NCBI RefSeq assembly: GCF_050176255.1
Contig: NZ_JBFXIE010000001.1
Origin: JBFXIE01 sp050176255
Lineage (GTDB): Bacteria > Pseudomonadota > Gammaproteobacteria > Burkholderiales > Burkholderiaceae_C
Length of the DNA stretch: 64,000 bases
Strand: one strand, 5' to 3'
Below the pieces are notes generated by a model that saw only the letters and a program-made list of their open reading frames with translations, did no database searches and had not been told where the DNA came from. A program made the translations under genes and the position numbers. Shown one piece after another: positions 38,032 to 46,557 of the stretch (its first letter is position 1; each line of letters opens with the position of its first letter).

Positions 38032-39075
38032 TCAGCCCGGCGCCAGCCTGCGGGCGATGCGCACGGCTTCGATCAGGCTGGCCGCATCGGCCACCCCGCG
38101 GCCCGCGATGTCAAAGGCCGTGCCGTGATCCGGGCTGGTGCGCACCAGCGGCAGTCCCAGCGTGACATTCACACCCTTATCCACCCCCAGATACTTCACG
38201 GGGATCAGCCCCTGGTCGTGGTACATGGCCACCACCACATCGAACTCGCCGGCGCGCTGAGGCGTGTTGCGCGCACGCATGAAGATGGTGTCGGGCGCGT
38301 AGGGGCCGTGGGCATCGATACCCTGCGCGCGCGCCTGGGCGATGGCCGGCGCAATGGCCTCGATCTCCTCGCGCCCGAAAAGGCCGCCCTCGCCCGCGTG
38401 CGGATTGAGACCCGCCACGGCAATACGCGGCGGTCGCCCCAGGCTTCGAGAAAGCGCCACCTGCGTAATGTGCAGCGTCTGCAGTACGTTGTCCTGCGTC
38501 ACCGCGGCGATGGCGTCGCGTAGCGCAACGTGGATGCTGACCAGCACCGTGCGCAGCTCGTCGCTGGCCAGCATCATGCGCACTGGCATCTGCGCCAAGG
38601 GCACGCCGGCATGGTGCGCTGCCTCGGCCTGCAGCAGCTCGGTGTGTCCCGGGAAGGCAACGCCCGCAGCAGCCAGTGCCTCTTTGTGCAAGGGCGCGGT
38701 CACCAGCCCCGCGACTTTGCCGCGCAGCGCAGCACGCGCCGCCCAGACCACGCAAGCCGCCGCCGCGCGACCCGCCTCGGCGCTGACCCGCCCCCAGGGC
38801 ACGGGCTCGCCCGCCAGCTCGGGCAACTGCCACACGGGCAGGCAACGCAGCGGCACATGCGCCAGATCGGCCAGGGAATCCAGCCGCGCCACCGGCAAAC
38901 TGGGCTGGCCCGGCCGCTCCACGCAGGACGCGGCGCGGCGCAGCGTGGCCACGTCGCCCACAACGAAGCAGCCGCGCATGTCATGCGGGGCATCCCGAAA
39001 CGCCTTGGCGACGATCTCGGGACCGATGCCGGCCGGGTCGCCCTGGGTGATGGCCAGTGCCAGTGGTGTGCTCAT
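38032..39075 (-). CDS. pdxA: 4-hydroxythreonine-4-phosphate dehydrogenase
   Basis: Oxidises 4-phosphohydroxy-L-threonine in pyridoxal 5'-phosphate synthesis. The 347-aa protein opens with LAITQGDPAGIGPEI, has the metal-binding histidines (GHTELLQ; MYHDQGLIP) and ends with the TSPDHGTAFDIAG block of the family. In E. coli pdxA follows surA; here it is preceded by a NIF3-like gene and repeat copy 7. Confidence 0.96.
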   Translation of the reverse strand: MSTPLALAITQGDPAGIGPEIVAKAFRDAPHDMRGCFVVGDVATLRRAASCVERPGQPSLPVARLDSLADLAHVPLRCLPVWQLPELAGEPVPWGRVSAEAGRAAAACVVWAARAALRGKVAGLVTAPLHKEALAAAGVAFPGHTELLQAEAAHHAGVPLAQMPVRMMLASDELRTVLVSIHVALRDAIAAVTQDNVLQTLHITQVALSRSLGRPPRIAVAGLNPHAGEGGLFGREEIEAIAPAIAQARAQGIDAHGPYAPDTIFMRARNTPQRAGEFDVVVAMYHDQGLIPVKYLGVDKGVNVTLGLPLVRTSPDHGTAFDIAGRGVADAASLIEAVRIARRLAPG

Positions 39076-39089
39076 GAAAATTTGAGTCG

Positions 39090-39141
39090 AATTGACCTAA
39101 AACCCATGCAGATCAAGCGCTAACAGCTACATTAATGATAG
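39090..39141. repeat. dispersed repeat, copy 7
   Basis: GACCTAAAACCCATGCAGATCAAGCGCTAACAGCTACATTAATGATAG in pieces; one arm is decayed. It lies 14 nt upstream of the pdxA start and just after the NIF3-like gene stop. Confidence 0.65.
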
Positions 39142-39153
39142 CATTATCAGACA

Positions 39154-39906
39154 TCAGGCCGGGTTGTCAATGTCGATGAATTGATGCTCCAGCCCCAACT
39201 GCTGCGCCACATGCGCTGCGACGGCCTGCGCGCCGTAGCGCTCGGTGGCGTGGTGACCCGCGGCAATGAATGCCACGCCCGTCTCGCGCACCAGATGAGC
39301 CTGGGGCTCGGAGATTTCGCCGGTGACGAAGGCATCGGCCCCTGCTGCGATGGCCGATTCAAAAAAACCCTGAGCGCCGCCCGTGCACCATGCCACGCGG
39401 CGGATGGGACGCGCCTGCGCGGGCACAACCAGCGTGGCGGTGCGGCCCAGCACGGTCTGCACGTGCGCGGCCAGGTCGGCTGCGCCGGCGTAGGCGGCGG
39501 GCGCGGCAAAGCCCAGGCTCTGATCGCCAAAACGCTGATCCACATGCCAGCCCAGCACGCGGCCCAGCTGTGCGTTGTTGCCCAGTTCGGCATGCGCATC
39601 CAGTGGCAAATGGTAGGCAAACAGGTTGATGTCGTGCGCCAGCAGGCGCTGCAGCCGCTGCTTCATCCAGCCGGTGATGCGAGCGTCCATGCCGCGCCAA
39701 AACAGGCCGTGATGTACAAAAATGGCGTCTGCCTGCACCTCGATGGCCGCGTCGATCAGTGCGCGACTGGCCGTGACGCCGCTGACGATGCGTGCAACCT
39801 CAGGGCGCCCTTCCACCTGCAGGCCGTTGGGGCCATAGTCTTTGAAGCCCTCGGGCTGCAGCAGGGCGTCAAACCGTGCCAGAAGTTCTTGTCGCTGAAT
39901 GCTCAT
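39154..39906 (-). CDS. NIF3-like (DUF34) metal-binding protein
   Basis: 250-aa protein of the NIF3/YbgI family, which forms hexamers with a dinuclear metal site. It shows DYGPNGLQVEG, FVHHGLFWRG and the C-terminal GHHATERYG, which carry the histidine and glutamate ligands. Molecular function is unproven; GTP cyclohydrolase-like folding is known for the family. Start ATG 39906 fits the family; earlier in-frame codons look non-coding. The divergent DegS-like gene starts 173 nt away. Confidence 0.9.
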   Translation of the reverse strand: MSIQRQELLARFDALLQPEGFKDYGPNGLQVEGRPEVARIVSGVTASRALIDAAIEVQADAIFVHHGLFWRGMDARITGWMKQRLQRLLAHDINLFAYHLPLDAHAELGNNAQLGRVLGWHVDQRFGDQSLGFAAPAAYAGAADLAAHVQTVLGRTATLVVPAQARPIRRVAWCTGGAQGFFESAIAAGADAFVTGEISEPQAHLVRETGVAFIAAGHHATERYGAQAVAAHVAQQLGLEHQFIDIDNPA

Positions 39907-40079
39907 GTCCGCGATTGTGCCCAAGCCAAGCCTGCGGATCACCGTCCCGGCATCATCACCCCACAGCCACACTGCGCCCTCGCCGCTTCGGCCATGGCCG
40001 CGCCAGACACATGCAGATGCGCAAAAACGCGACAATCGCGCCTTCTCCGCACCATCTTCACCTGTCACTGCATCCCATC

Positions 40080-41219
40080 ATGAAGCGCTACTGGTTGTTG
40101 TTTTCCCAAGCCGTGACCGTACTTGCCGCGGCGTATTTCGTCGTCGCCACTTTGCAACCCGACTGGCTGCGCCGCGGAGCCACGCGAAGCAGCGCCGGTA
40201 TCGCGCTCATCGAGGCGCCGCCCTCTCCTTCGGCGCAGCCTGCCGCAGGCAGCTTCAGCGCAGCAGCGCGCAAGGCAGCACCAGCCGTGGTGAGCATCAA
40301 TACCAGCAAGGCGGTGCGCCACCCGCGCAGCAATGATCCGTGGTTCCAGTTCTTTTTCGGCGACCAGGGCACGCAGGCGCAGACGGGCCTGGGCAGCGGT
40401 GTGATCATCAGCCCCGACGGCTACATCCTCACCAACAACCACGTCGTGGAGGGCGCCGATGAGATTGAGATCACGCTCACCGACAGCCGGCGCGCCAGCG
40501 CCACCATCATCGGCACCGACCCCGAGACCGACCTGGCCGTGCTGAAGGTGCAGTTGGACAAGCTGCCCGTCATCGTGCTGGGCGACTCCGACCAGCTGGC
40601 CGTGGGCGACCAGGTGCTGGCCATCGGCAACCCCTTCGGCGTGGGTCAGACGGTGACCAGCGGCATCGTCTCGGCGCTGGGGCGCAACCAGCTGGGCATC
40701 AACACGTTTGAAAACTTCATTCAGACCGACGCCGCCATCAACCCCGGCAACTCGGGCGGCGCGCTGGTGGACGTGAACGGCAACCTGATGGGCATCAACA
40801 CGGCCATTTATTCGCGCTCGGGCGGCAGCATGGGCATCGGCTTTGCCATTCCGGTGTCCACTGCCAAGCTGGTGCTCGATGGCATCGTGCGCGACGGCCA
40901 GGTCACGCGCGGCTGGATCGGCGTGGAGCCCAGCGAACTGTCACCCGAGCTGGCCCTGACTTTTGGCGTGCGCGCCACGCAAGGCGTAATCATTACCGGC
41001 GTGCTACAGGGCGGCCCCGCTGCGCAGGCTGGCGTGCGCCCGGGCGACGTGGTGGTCAGCGTGGCGGGCAAGCCCACCAACAATGTGTCGCAACTGCTCA
41101 CCGCGGTGGCCAGCCTCCGGCCAGGCGAGGCTGCCAGCTTTGAGCTGCAGCGCGCAGATACGCGGCTGGAGGTATCGGTGGTTGCCGGCACCCGCCCGCG
41201 CATGGCGCAGCGCCGTTGA
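40080..41219 (+). CDS. DegS/DegQ-like periplasmic serine protease, single PDZ domain
   Basis: 379-aa S1C protease. An N-terminal hydrophobic anchor (residues 5-24) is followed by the trypsin-like domain with His121 (TNNHVV), Asp151 (ETDLAV) and Ser225 (GNSGG), then one PDZ domain (about 275-370, GVIITGVLQGGPAAQAGVRPGD). One PDZ and a membrane anchor are the DegS layout, the enzyme that starts the RseA/sigma-E response; DegP and DegQ have two PDZ domains. Stop is followed by a repeat that forms a terminator. tatC is convergent. Confidence 0.92.
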   Translation: MKRYWLLFSQAVTVLAAAYFVVATLQPDWLRRGATRSSAGIALIEAPPSPSAQPAAGSFSAAARKAAPAVVSINTSKAVRHPRSNDPWFQFFFGDQGTQAQTGLGSGVIISPDGYILTNNHVVEGADEIEITLTDSRRASATIIGTDPETDLAVLKVQLDKLPVIVLGDSDQLAVGDQVLAIGNPFGVGQTVTSGIVSALGRNQLGINTFENFIQTDAAINPGNSGGALVDVNGNLMGINTAIYSRSGGSMGIGFAIPVSTAKLVLDGIVRDGQVTRGWIGVEPSELSPELALTFGVRATQGVIITGVLQGGPAAQAGVRPGDVVVSVAGKPTNNVSQLLTAVASLRPGEAASFELQRADTRLEVSVVAGTRPRMAQRR

Positions 41220-41220
41220 T

Positions 41221-41281
41221 CAAAATTGCTATGAACAACGTAGCTGCCGGCGCTTGATTCACCTGGGCTGGCAGCTTTTTT
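41221..41281 (+). terminator. dispersed repeat, copy 8, acting as intrinsic terminator
   Basis: Stem AGCTGCC (41242-41248) with GGCAGCT (41270-41276), then a run of seven T. The repeat copy thus forms a textbook terminator for the protease gene. It lies in the convergent gap with tatC. Confidence 0.75.
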
Positions 41282-41293
41282 CTTGCAGTATCG

Positions 41294-42082
41294 TCAGGTC
41301 GTGGTTTCCTGCGTGTCTTCGGGCGCCCTGGTATGGCGAATGAAGATCTGCGCGGCCCAGATGCCGACCTCGTACAGCAGGCACATGGGAATGGCCAGCG
41401 CCAACTGCGAGACCACATCCGGCGGCGTGACGATGGCGGCAATCACGAAAGCCGCCACGATGAAGTAGCCGCGGAAATTCTTGAGTTTTTCGACGCTCAC
41501 CACTCCCAGACGCGCCAGCACCACCACGGCGATAGGCACCTCGAAGGCCAGGCCAAAGGCCAGGAACATGGTCATCACGAAGCTGAGATAAGCCTCGATG
41601 TCAGGCGCAGCAGTGATGCTCTTGGGCGCAAAACCCTGGATGAAGCTGAACACCTGGCCAAACACGAAAAAGTAGCAAAAGGCCACGCCGATGAAGAACA
41701 GCACAGTGCTGGAGACAACCAGCGGCAGCACCAGGCGCTTTTCATGCGAGTACAGCCCTGGCGCGATGAAGGCCCACACCTGCCACAAAACCACGGGCAG
41801 CGCGATCATGAAGGCTGCCATCAGCAAGATCTTCAGAGGCACCATGAAGGGCGAGATCACTGAAGTGGCGATCATGGTTGCGCCCTGCGGCAAATGGGTG
41901 ACCAGCGGGGCCGCCAGCAGGTCATACAGTTGGCCCGGCCCGGGGTACAGGAACAGCAAGCCGGCCACGACGCCCACCGCCAGCATGGCCTTGACCAGGC
42001 GGTCGCGCAGCTCCATGAGGTGCTGCACGAAAGGCTGCTCAGTACCGGCGAGCTCGTCTTCTTTGTTGGGAGTGTCGGACAT
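41294..42082 (-). CDS. tatC: Sec-independent protein translocase TatC
   Basis: Receptor core of twin-arginine export. The 262-aa protein has six membrane segments and the family sequence FVQHLMELRDRLVKAM near the N-terminus, which binds the RR signal. Start ATG 42082 (MSDTPNKED). It follows tatB by 65 nt; that gap contains a perfect hairpin. Confidence 0.97.
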   Translation of the reverse strand: MSDTPNKEDELAGTEQPFVQHLMELRDRLVKAMLAVGVVAGLLFLYPGPGQLYDLLAAPLVTHLPQGATMIATSVISPFMVPLKILLMAAFMIALPVVLWQVWAFIAPGLYSHEKRLVLPLVVSSTVLFFIGVAFCYFFVFGQVFSFIQGFAPKSITAAPDIEAYLSFVMTMFLAFGLAFEVPIAVVVLARLGVVSVEKLKNFRGYFIVAAFVIAAIVTPPDVVSQLALAIPMCLLYEVGIWAAQIFIRHTRAPEDTQETTT

Positions 42083-42113
42083 GGCGGAAGTCTGGCGGAT
42101 GTAGCACCCGCGC

Positions 42114-42136
42114 GGGCAGCACACGGGGTGCTGCCC
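42114..42136. repeat. perfect hairpin between tatB and tatC
   Basis: GGGCAGCAC-N5-GTGCTGCCC, 9-bp arms. No T-run follows on the minus strand, so it may lower tatC expression or stabilise the tatAB part of the message. Confidence 0.6.
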
Positions 42137-42147
42137 TTGTCATGGGA

Positions 42148-42630
42148 TCAATGGAATTTTCTGGGTCGAAACCGCGCTACGCGCGCCGCGCCCGATTGCG
42201 CCCTGGTGCGCACACCGGCACGCGCCTTGTACCACTGCGGCACCGCTGCACGCTTGAGACGCCAGTTCTTGCCGGGGTGGCGGTACGCCGGCACCACGCC
42301 GGTCAAACCGCCCGAGACGCCGGAGTCAAACGCCGGGCTGTCGCTTGAGGCGCCCAGGCTCTGCTCCATGTCCTTTTGGAAGTCGCTGGCGCTGATCTGT
42401 ATGCCCTGCTCCACCTCGCGCGCGGCGTTCTCCACCGTGTCCTTCATCTTGCGCAGCTCATCGAGCTCCATGGAACGGTTGACCTCGGCCTTGACGTCCG
42501 CCACGTAGCGCTGCGCTTTGCCCAGCAGGGCGCCCACGGTGCGCGCCACGCGGGGCAGCTTCTCGGGGCCGATGACGATGAGTGCCACGACGCCGATCAG
42601 CGCCATTTTGGACAAACCAATGTCGATCAT
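42148..42630 (-). CDS. tatB: Sec-independent protein translocase TatB
   Basis: 160-aa protein with one N-terminal membrane helix (IGLSKMALIGVVALIVIGPEKLP), an amphipathic helix and a long polar tail, the TatB pattern. It works with TatC in signal-peptide recognition. 31 nt after tatA. Confidence 0.95.
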   Translation of the reverse strand: MIDIGLSKMALIGVVALIVIGPEKLPRVARTVGALLGKAQRYVADVKAEVNRSMELDELRKMKDTVENAAREVEQGIQISASDFQKDMEQSLGASSDSPAFDSGVSGGLTGVVPAYRHPGKNWRLKRAAVPQWYKARAGVRTRAQSGAARVARFRPRKFH

Positions 42631-42661
42631 GACAAACGCTCAGGCCAGGACTGGTGCCGCA

Positions 42662-42910
42662 TCAGCTTTTTTGCTTGGCTTCGACGTCGATGGTGGTCTT
42701 GTCGGCCGTGGCGCTGGTGTTGGTCACCTGGCCAGCGGGGGCGTTGGGGGCGGCAGTGTCATCGCTGCTGGCGCCGTCCTTCATGCCGTCCTTGAAGCCT
42801 TTGACGGCGCCGCCCAGGTCGGAGCCGATGTTCTTGAGCTTCTTGGTGCCGAACACCATGACGACGATCAGCAGCACGATCAGCCAGTGCCAAATGGAAA
42901 ACGAACCCAT
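42662..42910 (-). CDS. tatA: Sec-independent protein translocase TatA
   Basis: 82-aa pore-forming subunit: N-terminal helix (SIWHWLIVLLIVVMVFG), the KKLKNIGSDLGGAVKGFK hinge and amphipathic helix, then an acidic tail. First gene of tatABC, after hit on the same strand. Confidence 0.96.
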   Translation of the reverse strand: MGSFSIWHWLIVLLIVVMVFGTKKLKNIGSDLGGAVKGFKDGMKDGASSDDTAAPNAPAGQVTNTSATADKTTIDVEAKQKS

Positions 42911-43007
42911 GAATATCTCCTAACGAATGCGACCCATTTTAGACGCCGGATATGTCGGGCCTGTCATATCCCTTGCAACTGCACTGTGGCGCAGCAGGCC
43001 TTGCGGT

Positions 43008-43367
43008 TCAACCTTTGCGCCAGGGACGCGGACCCCCAATCACATGCATGTGCAGGTGGTGGACTTCCTGGCCGCCCTCGGTGCCGGTGTTTACCATGAC
43101 GCGGAAACCTCCATCCGGATAGGGGTTGCAGCCCTGCTCCATCGCCAGCCGGGGGGCCAGGGTCATCATGTGGCCCATCAAGCCTGCGTGCTCGGGCAGC
43201 ACCGCGGCCATCGAGTGCAGATGCAGCTTGGGCACCAGCAAAAAGTGCACGGGAGCCCAGGGATGGATGTCATGGAAGGCGAAGACATGTTCGTCCTCGT
43301 ACACCTTGCGGGACGGAATCTGGCCGTCAATGATCTTGCAGAAAAGACAGTTCGGATCGTGGCGCAT
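43008..43367 (-). CDS. HIT-family nucleotide hydrolase
   Basis: 119-aa histidine-triad protein of the HinT branch: CLFCKIIDGQIPS at the start and the triad HLHMHVIGG near the end, which hydrolyses AMP-phosphoramidate-type substrates. It sits between the his cluster and tatABC, as in other betaproteobacteria. The gap to tatA is 97 nt. Confidence 0.93.
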   Translation of the reverse strand: MRHDPNCLFCKIIDGQIPSRKVYEDEHVFAFHDIHPWAPVHFLLVPKLHLHSMAAVLPEHAGLMGHMMTLAPRLAMEQGCNPYPDGGFRVMVNTGTEGGQEVHHLHMHVIGGPRPWRKG

Positions 43368-43431
43368 AAAAAGGCATCAACGGGGGTTGGCGCGATAACT
43401 GCCCGCCTGTGGCGGGCGCGGCTCTGTGAGC

Positions 43432-44478
43432 TCAAGCATTGTCGGCGATGTTCATGGTGCTGCGCACGCCCACATCGGCGCCATGCGTCTTCAGCCAGCC
43501 CTGGCCGGTCTCGCGCCCCAGCTCGAAAAGCCGGCGCACAAAGGCCAGGTCGGCGCGCATCTTGCTGGATGCGCCCAGCGTCTCCAGCACAGTGCCGCCG
43601 TCGATGCGGTGCATGCGCACGCTCTTGTAGCGGCGCCCGTCCAGCTTGCCCTCGGCCAGCAGTCGGCGCACGAACTCGATGGCGCGCAACTCGGACAGCA
43701 GAGCCGCGTTGAACGTGATCTCGTTCATGCGCTCCATGATTTCGTTGGCGCTGTCGGGCACCCCCTGGTGCTCAATGGGGTTGATCTGCACCAGCAGCAC
43801 GTCCACACATTCGGTCTTGTAGATCAGCGGGTGCAGGGCCGGGTTGCCGGAGTAGCCCCCGTCCCAGTACGGCTCGCCATTGATCTCCACGGCCTTGAAC
43901 AGCAGCGGCAGGCAGGCCGAGGCCATCACTGCGTCTGCACTGAGCCGCTTGCCGGTAAAGATCTCGCCGCGTCCGGTGCGCACGTTGGTGGCGCACACAA
44001 ACACCTGGGGCACGCTGCCAGACTGCGGGCTGCGCGCGGTGGCGGCGATGACCTCAAAGTCCACCTCGCGCTCGAGCAGATCGCGCAGCGGGTTGATGTT
44101 CAGTGGATTGGTCTGATAGGGCGACAGCCACTGCGCCATCATGCCCATCAGCGGCGCCGCCCCGGGCAGCGGAATGCCCCAGCTCAGGCCACCCAGGTGG
44201 CCCACGCCTTCCCACAGGCGGGTGAGCGTGACGCGCGCCAGCTCGCAGCCGGCCCGATGCGCATCCTGCGGGTCTTTGTGTTCGCGTGCGGCCTGGGCAA
44301 AGCCGTGGGCCAGGGCCACGGCGTTCATGGCGCCGGCGCTGGTGCCGCTGACCCCTTCGAAGGCAAACCTGCCGTCTTCGAGCAGTGCATCCAGCACGCC
44401 CCAGGTCAGCGCCCCATGCGAGCCCCCGCCCTGCAGCGCAAGGTTGAGTCGGGCCGGCAAGGATGCTTTTTCAGACAT
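43432..44478 (-). CDS. patatin-like phospholipase
   Basis: 348-aa alpha/beta lipase of the patatin family. It has the oxyanion block LQGGGSHGA, the nucleophile elbow GTSAG (GxSxG) and the catalytic Asp in DGGYSGN, so the Ser-Asp dyad is complete. No signal peptide, so it probably acts inside the cell on phospholipids or lysophospholipids. It overlaps the DUF4870 gene by 8 nt, so both belong to the his transcript. Confidence 0.9.
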   Translation of the reverse strand: MSEKASLPARLNLALQGGGSHGALTWGVLDALLEDGRFAFEGVSGTSAGAMNAVALAHGFAQAAREHKDPQDAHRAGCELARVTLTRLWEGVGHLGGLSWGIPLPGAAPLMGMMAQWLSPYQTNPLNINPLRDLLEREVDFEVIAATARSPQSGSVPQVFVCATNVRTGRGEIFTGKRLSADAVMASACLPLLFKAVEINGEPYWDGGYSGNPALHPLIYKTECVDVLLVQINPIEHQGVPDSANEIMERMNEITFNAALLSELRAIEFVRRLLAEGKLDGRRYKSVRMHRIDGGTVLETLGASSKMRADLAFVRRLFELGRETGQGWLKTHGADVGVRSTMNIADNA

Positions 44479-44857
44479 CGACAGCCTGCCCCTTGTTCAT
44501 GGACACCATGCCGCGAACGATGCGGTAGAGAAACCAGATGGAGATCAGGCCCCAGGCAATCCAGCCAGGCACCAAAAACGCCAGCCACAGCGGCGCCGTC
44601 ACCAGGTACAGCACACCCGCCCAGATCACGGTGCGGATGCGCCAGGAGAAATGGCTGGCCTGCCAGGTGCCTTGGGCGTCGCTTTTCTTCACCAGGTCGA
44701 TGACCAGCGCAATGACGAGCAGGCCCGCGCTGGGCTGCGCGCCCGGCAGCACCGCCGCCACGGCCACCACCAGGTGCAAGATGTAACTGATCCAGCCGAC
44801 GGTCTTGAGCGACTCGGCGCGCTCGTCAGGTTCGATGTCGATGATGTCGTTACTCAT
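44471..44857 (-). CDS. DUF4870 family membrane protein
   Basis: 128-aa protein with three hydrophobic segments (about 25-45, 75-100, 100-118). The pattern TVGWISYILHLVV and RTVIWAGVLYLVT fits the DUF4870/Tic20-like group. Function unknown. It overlaps hisE by 4 nt and patatin by 8 nt. Confidence 0.8.
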   Translation of the reverse strand: MSNDIIDIEPDERAESLKTVGWISYILHLVVAVAAVLPGAQPSAGLLVIALVIDLVKKSDAQGTWQASHFSWRIRTVIWAGVLYLVTAPLWLAFLVPGWIAWGLISIWFLYRIVRGMVSMNKGQAVDV

Positions 44858-45249
44858 CCGGTCGCTCCTTCTTCACGGGCACGGTTTTCAGACTTGCGCA
44901 GGGCTTTTTCCTCGATGCCGCTAGTGCCCGCGCGGCGCTCCAGTTCGGCGATGACGTCGGCAGGCGCCAGTCCGTAGTGGGCCAGCGCGATCATGGAATG
45001 GAACCACAGGTCGGCTACCTCATAGACCAGTTTGGCGCGGTCGGCGCCATGATCCACATCCTTGGCGGCCATGACGACCTCGGTGGCTTCTTCGCCGATT
45101 TTCTTGAGGAAAGCGTCGGGCCCCTTGTGCAGCAGGCGCGCGACGTAGCTGGCATCCGGGTTGCCGCCGCTGGCTGGCTTGCGGCTTTCGATGACGGCCG
45201 CCAGGCGTGCCAGGGAGTCTGAACTGGTCATGATGGGCTGGTCTGTCAT
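44854..45249 (-). CDS. hisE: phosphoribosyl-ATP pyrophosphatase
   Basis: Second step of histidine synthesis. The 131-aa all-alpha MazG-like protein carries the metal site GEEATEVVMAAKD and a conserved DLWFHSMIAL. It is a separate gene here, next to hisI, whereas enteric bacteria fuse the two. It is separated from hisI by 4 nt. Confidence 0.95.
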   Translation of the reverse strand: MTDQPIMTSSDSLARLAAVIESRKPASGGNPDASYVARLLHKGPDAFLKKIGEEATEVVMAAKDVDHGADRAKLVYEVADLWFHSMIALAHYGLAPADVIAELERRAGTSGIEEKALRKSENRAREEGATG

Positions 45250-45253
45250 GCGG

Positions 45254-45643
45254 TTATCGGTAAATGGACGTGGGGTCTTTCAAGACCGGATCAACGGCCT
45301 GCCAGACGCCATCTTTCAAGACACTGAAGAAACAGCTGTGGCGACCCGTATGGCAGGCGATGCCCGGCTCGTGGCCGAGTTGTGTCACTTTCAGCAGCAC
45401 CACGTCGCTGTCGCAGTCCAGGCGCATTTCGTGCACCTGCTGCACATGACCCGATTCTTCGCCCTTGAACCACAGCTTGCCGCGCGAGCGGCTGTAGTAC
45501 ACGGCGCGGCCCAATTCTGCCGTCTTGGCCAGCGCCTCGCAGTTCATCCACGCGAACATCAGCACGTCGCCCGTGGCGGCCTCTTGCGCAATCACCGGCA
45601 CCAGGCCTTGCGCATCCCATTTCACTTGATCAAGCCAGTTCAT
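45254..45643 (-). CDS. hisI: phosphoribosyl-AMP cyclohydrolase
   Basis: Third step of histidine synthesis. The 129-aa protein has the zinc/magnesium site of the family (LDCDSDVVLLKV, CHTGRHSCFF). Start ATG 45643 has no Shine-Dalgarno; the sequence before it is repeat copy 9. hisE follows 4 nt downstream. Confidence 0.96.
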   Translation of the reverse strand: MNWLDQVKWDAQGLVPVIAQEAATGDVLMFAWMNCEALAKTAELGRAVYYSRSRGKLWFKGEESGHVQQVHEMRLDCDSDVVLLKVTQLGHEPGIACHTGRHSCFFSVLKDGVWQAVDPVLKDPTSIYR

Positions 45644-45700
45644 GCTATTGAATATGTAGCTTCTAACGCAGTTTGGACAAGCGCCCAAGGCCAATTCGAC
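45644..45700. repeat. dispersed repeat, copy 9
   Basis: CTATTGAATATGTAGCTTCTAACGC...GACAAGCGCCCAAGGCCA, diverged in the core. It fills the hisF-hisI gap completely, from the hisF stop to the hisI start. Confidence 0.75.
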
Positions 45701-46480
45701 CTATAGCCGCACAGGAATGCCGCGCTCGCGCATGCGCTCTTTGGCCTGCTGCACGGTGAATTCGCCATAGTGAAAGATGCTGGCGGCCAGCACCGCATCT
45801 GCCCCACCCAGCGTCACGCCGTCGGCCAGGTGCTCCAGATTGCCGACGCCGCCCGATGCGATCACCGGAACGCTGACTGCGTCGCTCACCGCGCGCGTCA
45901 GTTGCAGGTCAAAGCCGCTTTTGGTGCCGTCGCGATCCATGCTGGTCAGCAAAATCTCGCCAGCGCCGCGCCGGGCCATCTCGGCGGCCCATTGCAGGGC
46001 GTCCAGCCCCGTGTTGGTGCGCCCGCCGTGGCTGTAAACGTCCCAGCCCTCGCCGCGCTCGGCCACCTCGGCGCCCTGGCGGCGCTTGGCGTCAATGGCT
46101 ACGACGATGCACTGCGCGCCGTACTTGGCCGACGCCTGGCTGATGACATCCGGGTTGGCGATGGCGGCTGAGTTGAAGCTGACCTTGTCCCCGCCCGCGT
46201 TGAGCAGGCGGCGCACATCGTCCACGGTGCGCACGCCGCCGCCCACGGTAAGCGGAATGAACACCTGGCTGGCCACGGCTTCGATGATGGGCAGGATCAG
46301 GTCGCGCCCGTCGCTGGTGGCGGTGATGTCCAGAAAGGTGAGCTCGTCGGCGCCCTGGGCGTTGTAGCGCGCCGCGATCTCCACCGGGTCGCCGGCGTCG
46401 CGCAGTTCGACGAAATTGACGCCCTTGACGACGCGGCCGCCGGTCACGTCAAGGCAAGGAATGATGCGTTTGGCAAGCAT
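45701..46480 (-). CDS. hisF: imidazole glycerol phosphate synthase, cyclase subunit
   Basis: TIM-barrel subunit that joins ammonia from HisH to PRFAR, giving IGP and AICAR. The 259-aa protein has catalytic aspartates in CLDV (Asp11) and AIDAKR (Asp130 region). Start ATG 46480. It is separated from its partner hisH and from hisA by galE and the mutarotase gene. Confidence 0.96.
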   Translation of the reverse strand: MLAKRIIPCLDVTGGRVVKGVNFVELRDAGDPVEIAARYNAQGADELTFLDITATSDGRDLILPIIEAVASQVFIPLTVGGGVRTVDDVRRLLNAGGDKVSFNSAAIANPDVISQASAKYGAQCIVVAIDAKRRQGAEVAERGEGWDVYSHGGRTNTGLDALQWAAEMARRGAGEILLTSMDRDGTKSGFDLQLTRAVSDAVSVPVIASGGVGNLEHLADGVTLGGADAVLAASIFHYGEFTVQQAKERMRERGIPVRL

Positions 46481-46557
46481 GTGTTTGACAAATAGGCCGC
46501 CCCCGGCGGCAAGGGGGCCCAGCGTACCACGCCCGCTGCGGGTTTCTGCCGATGCGC

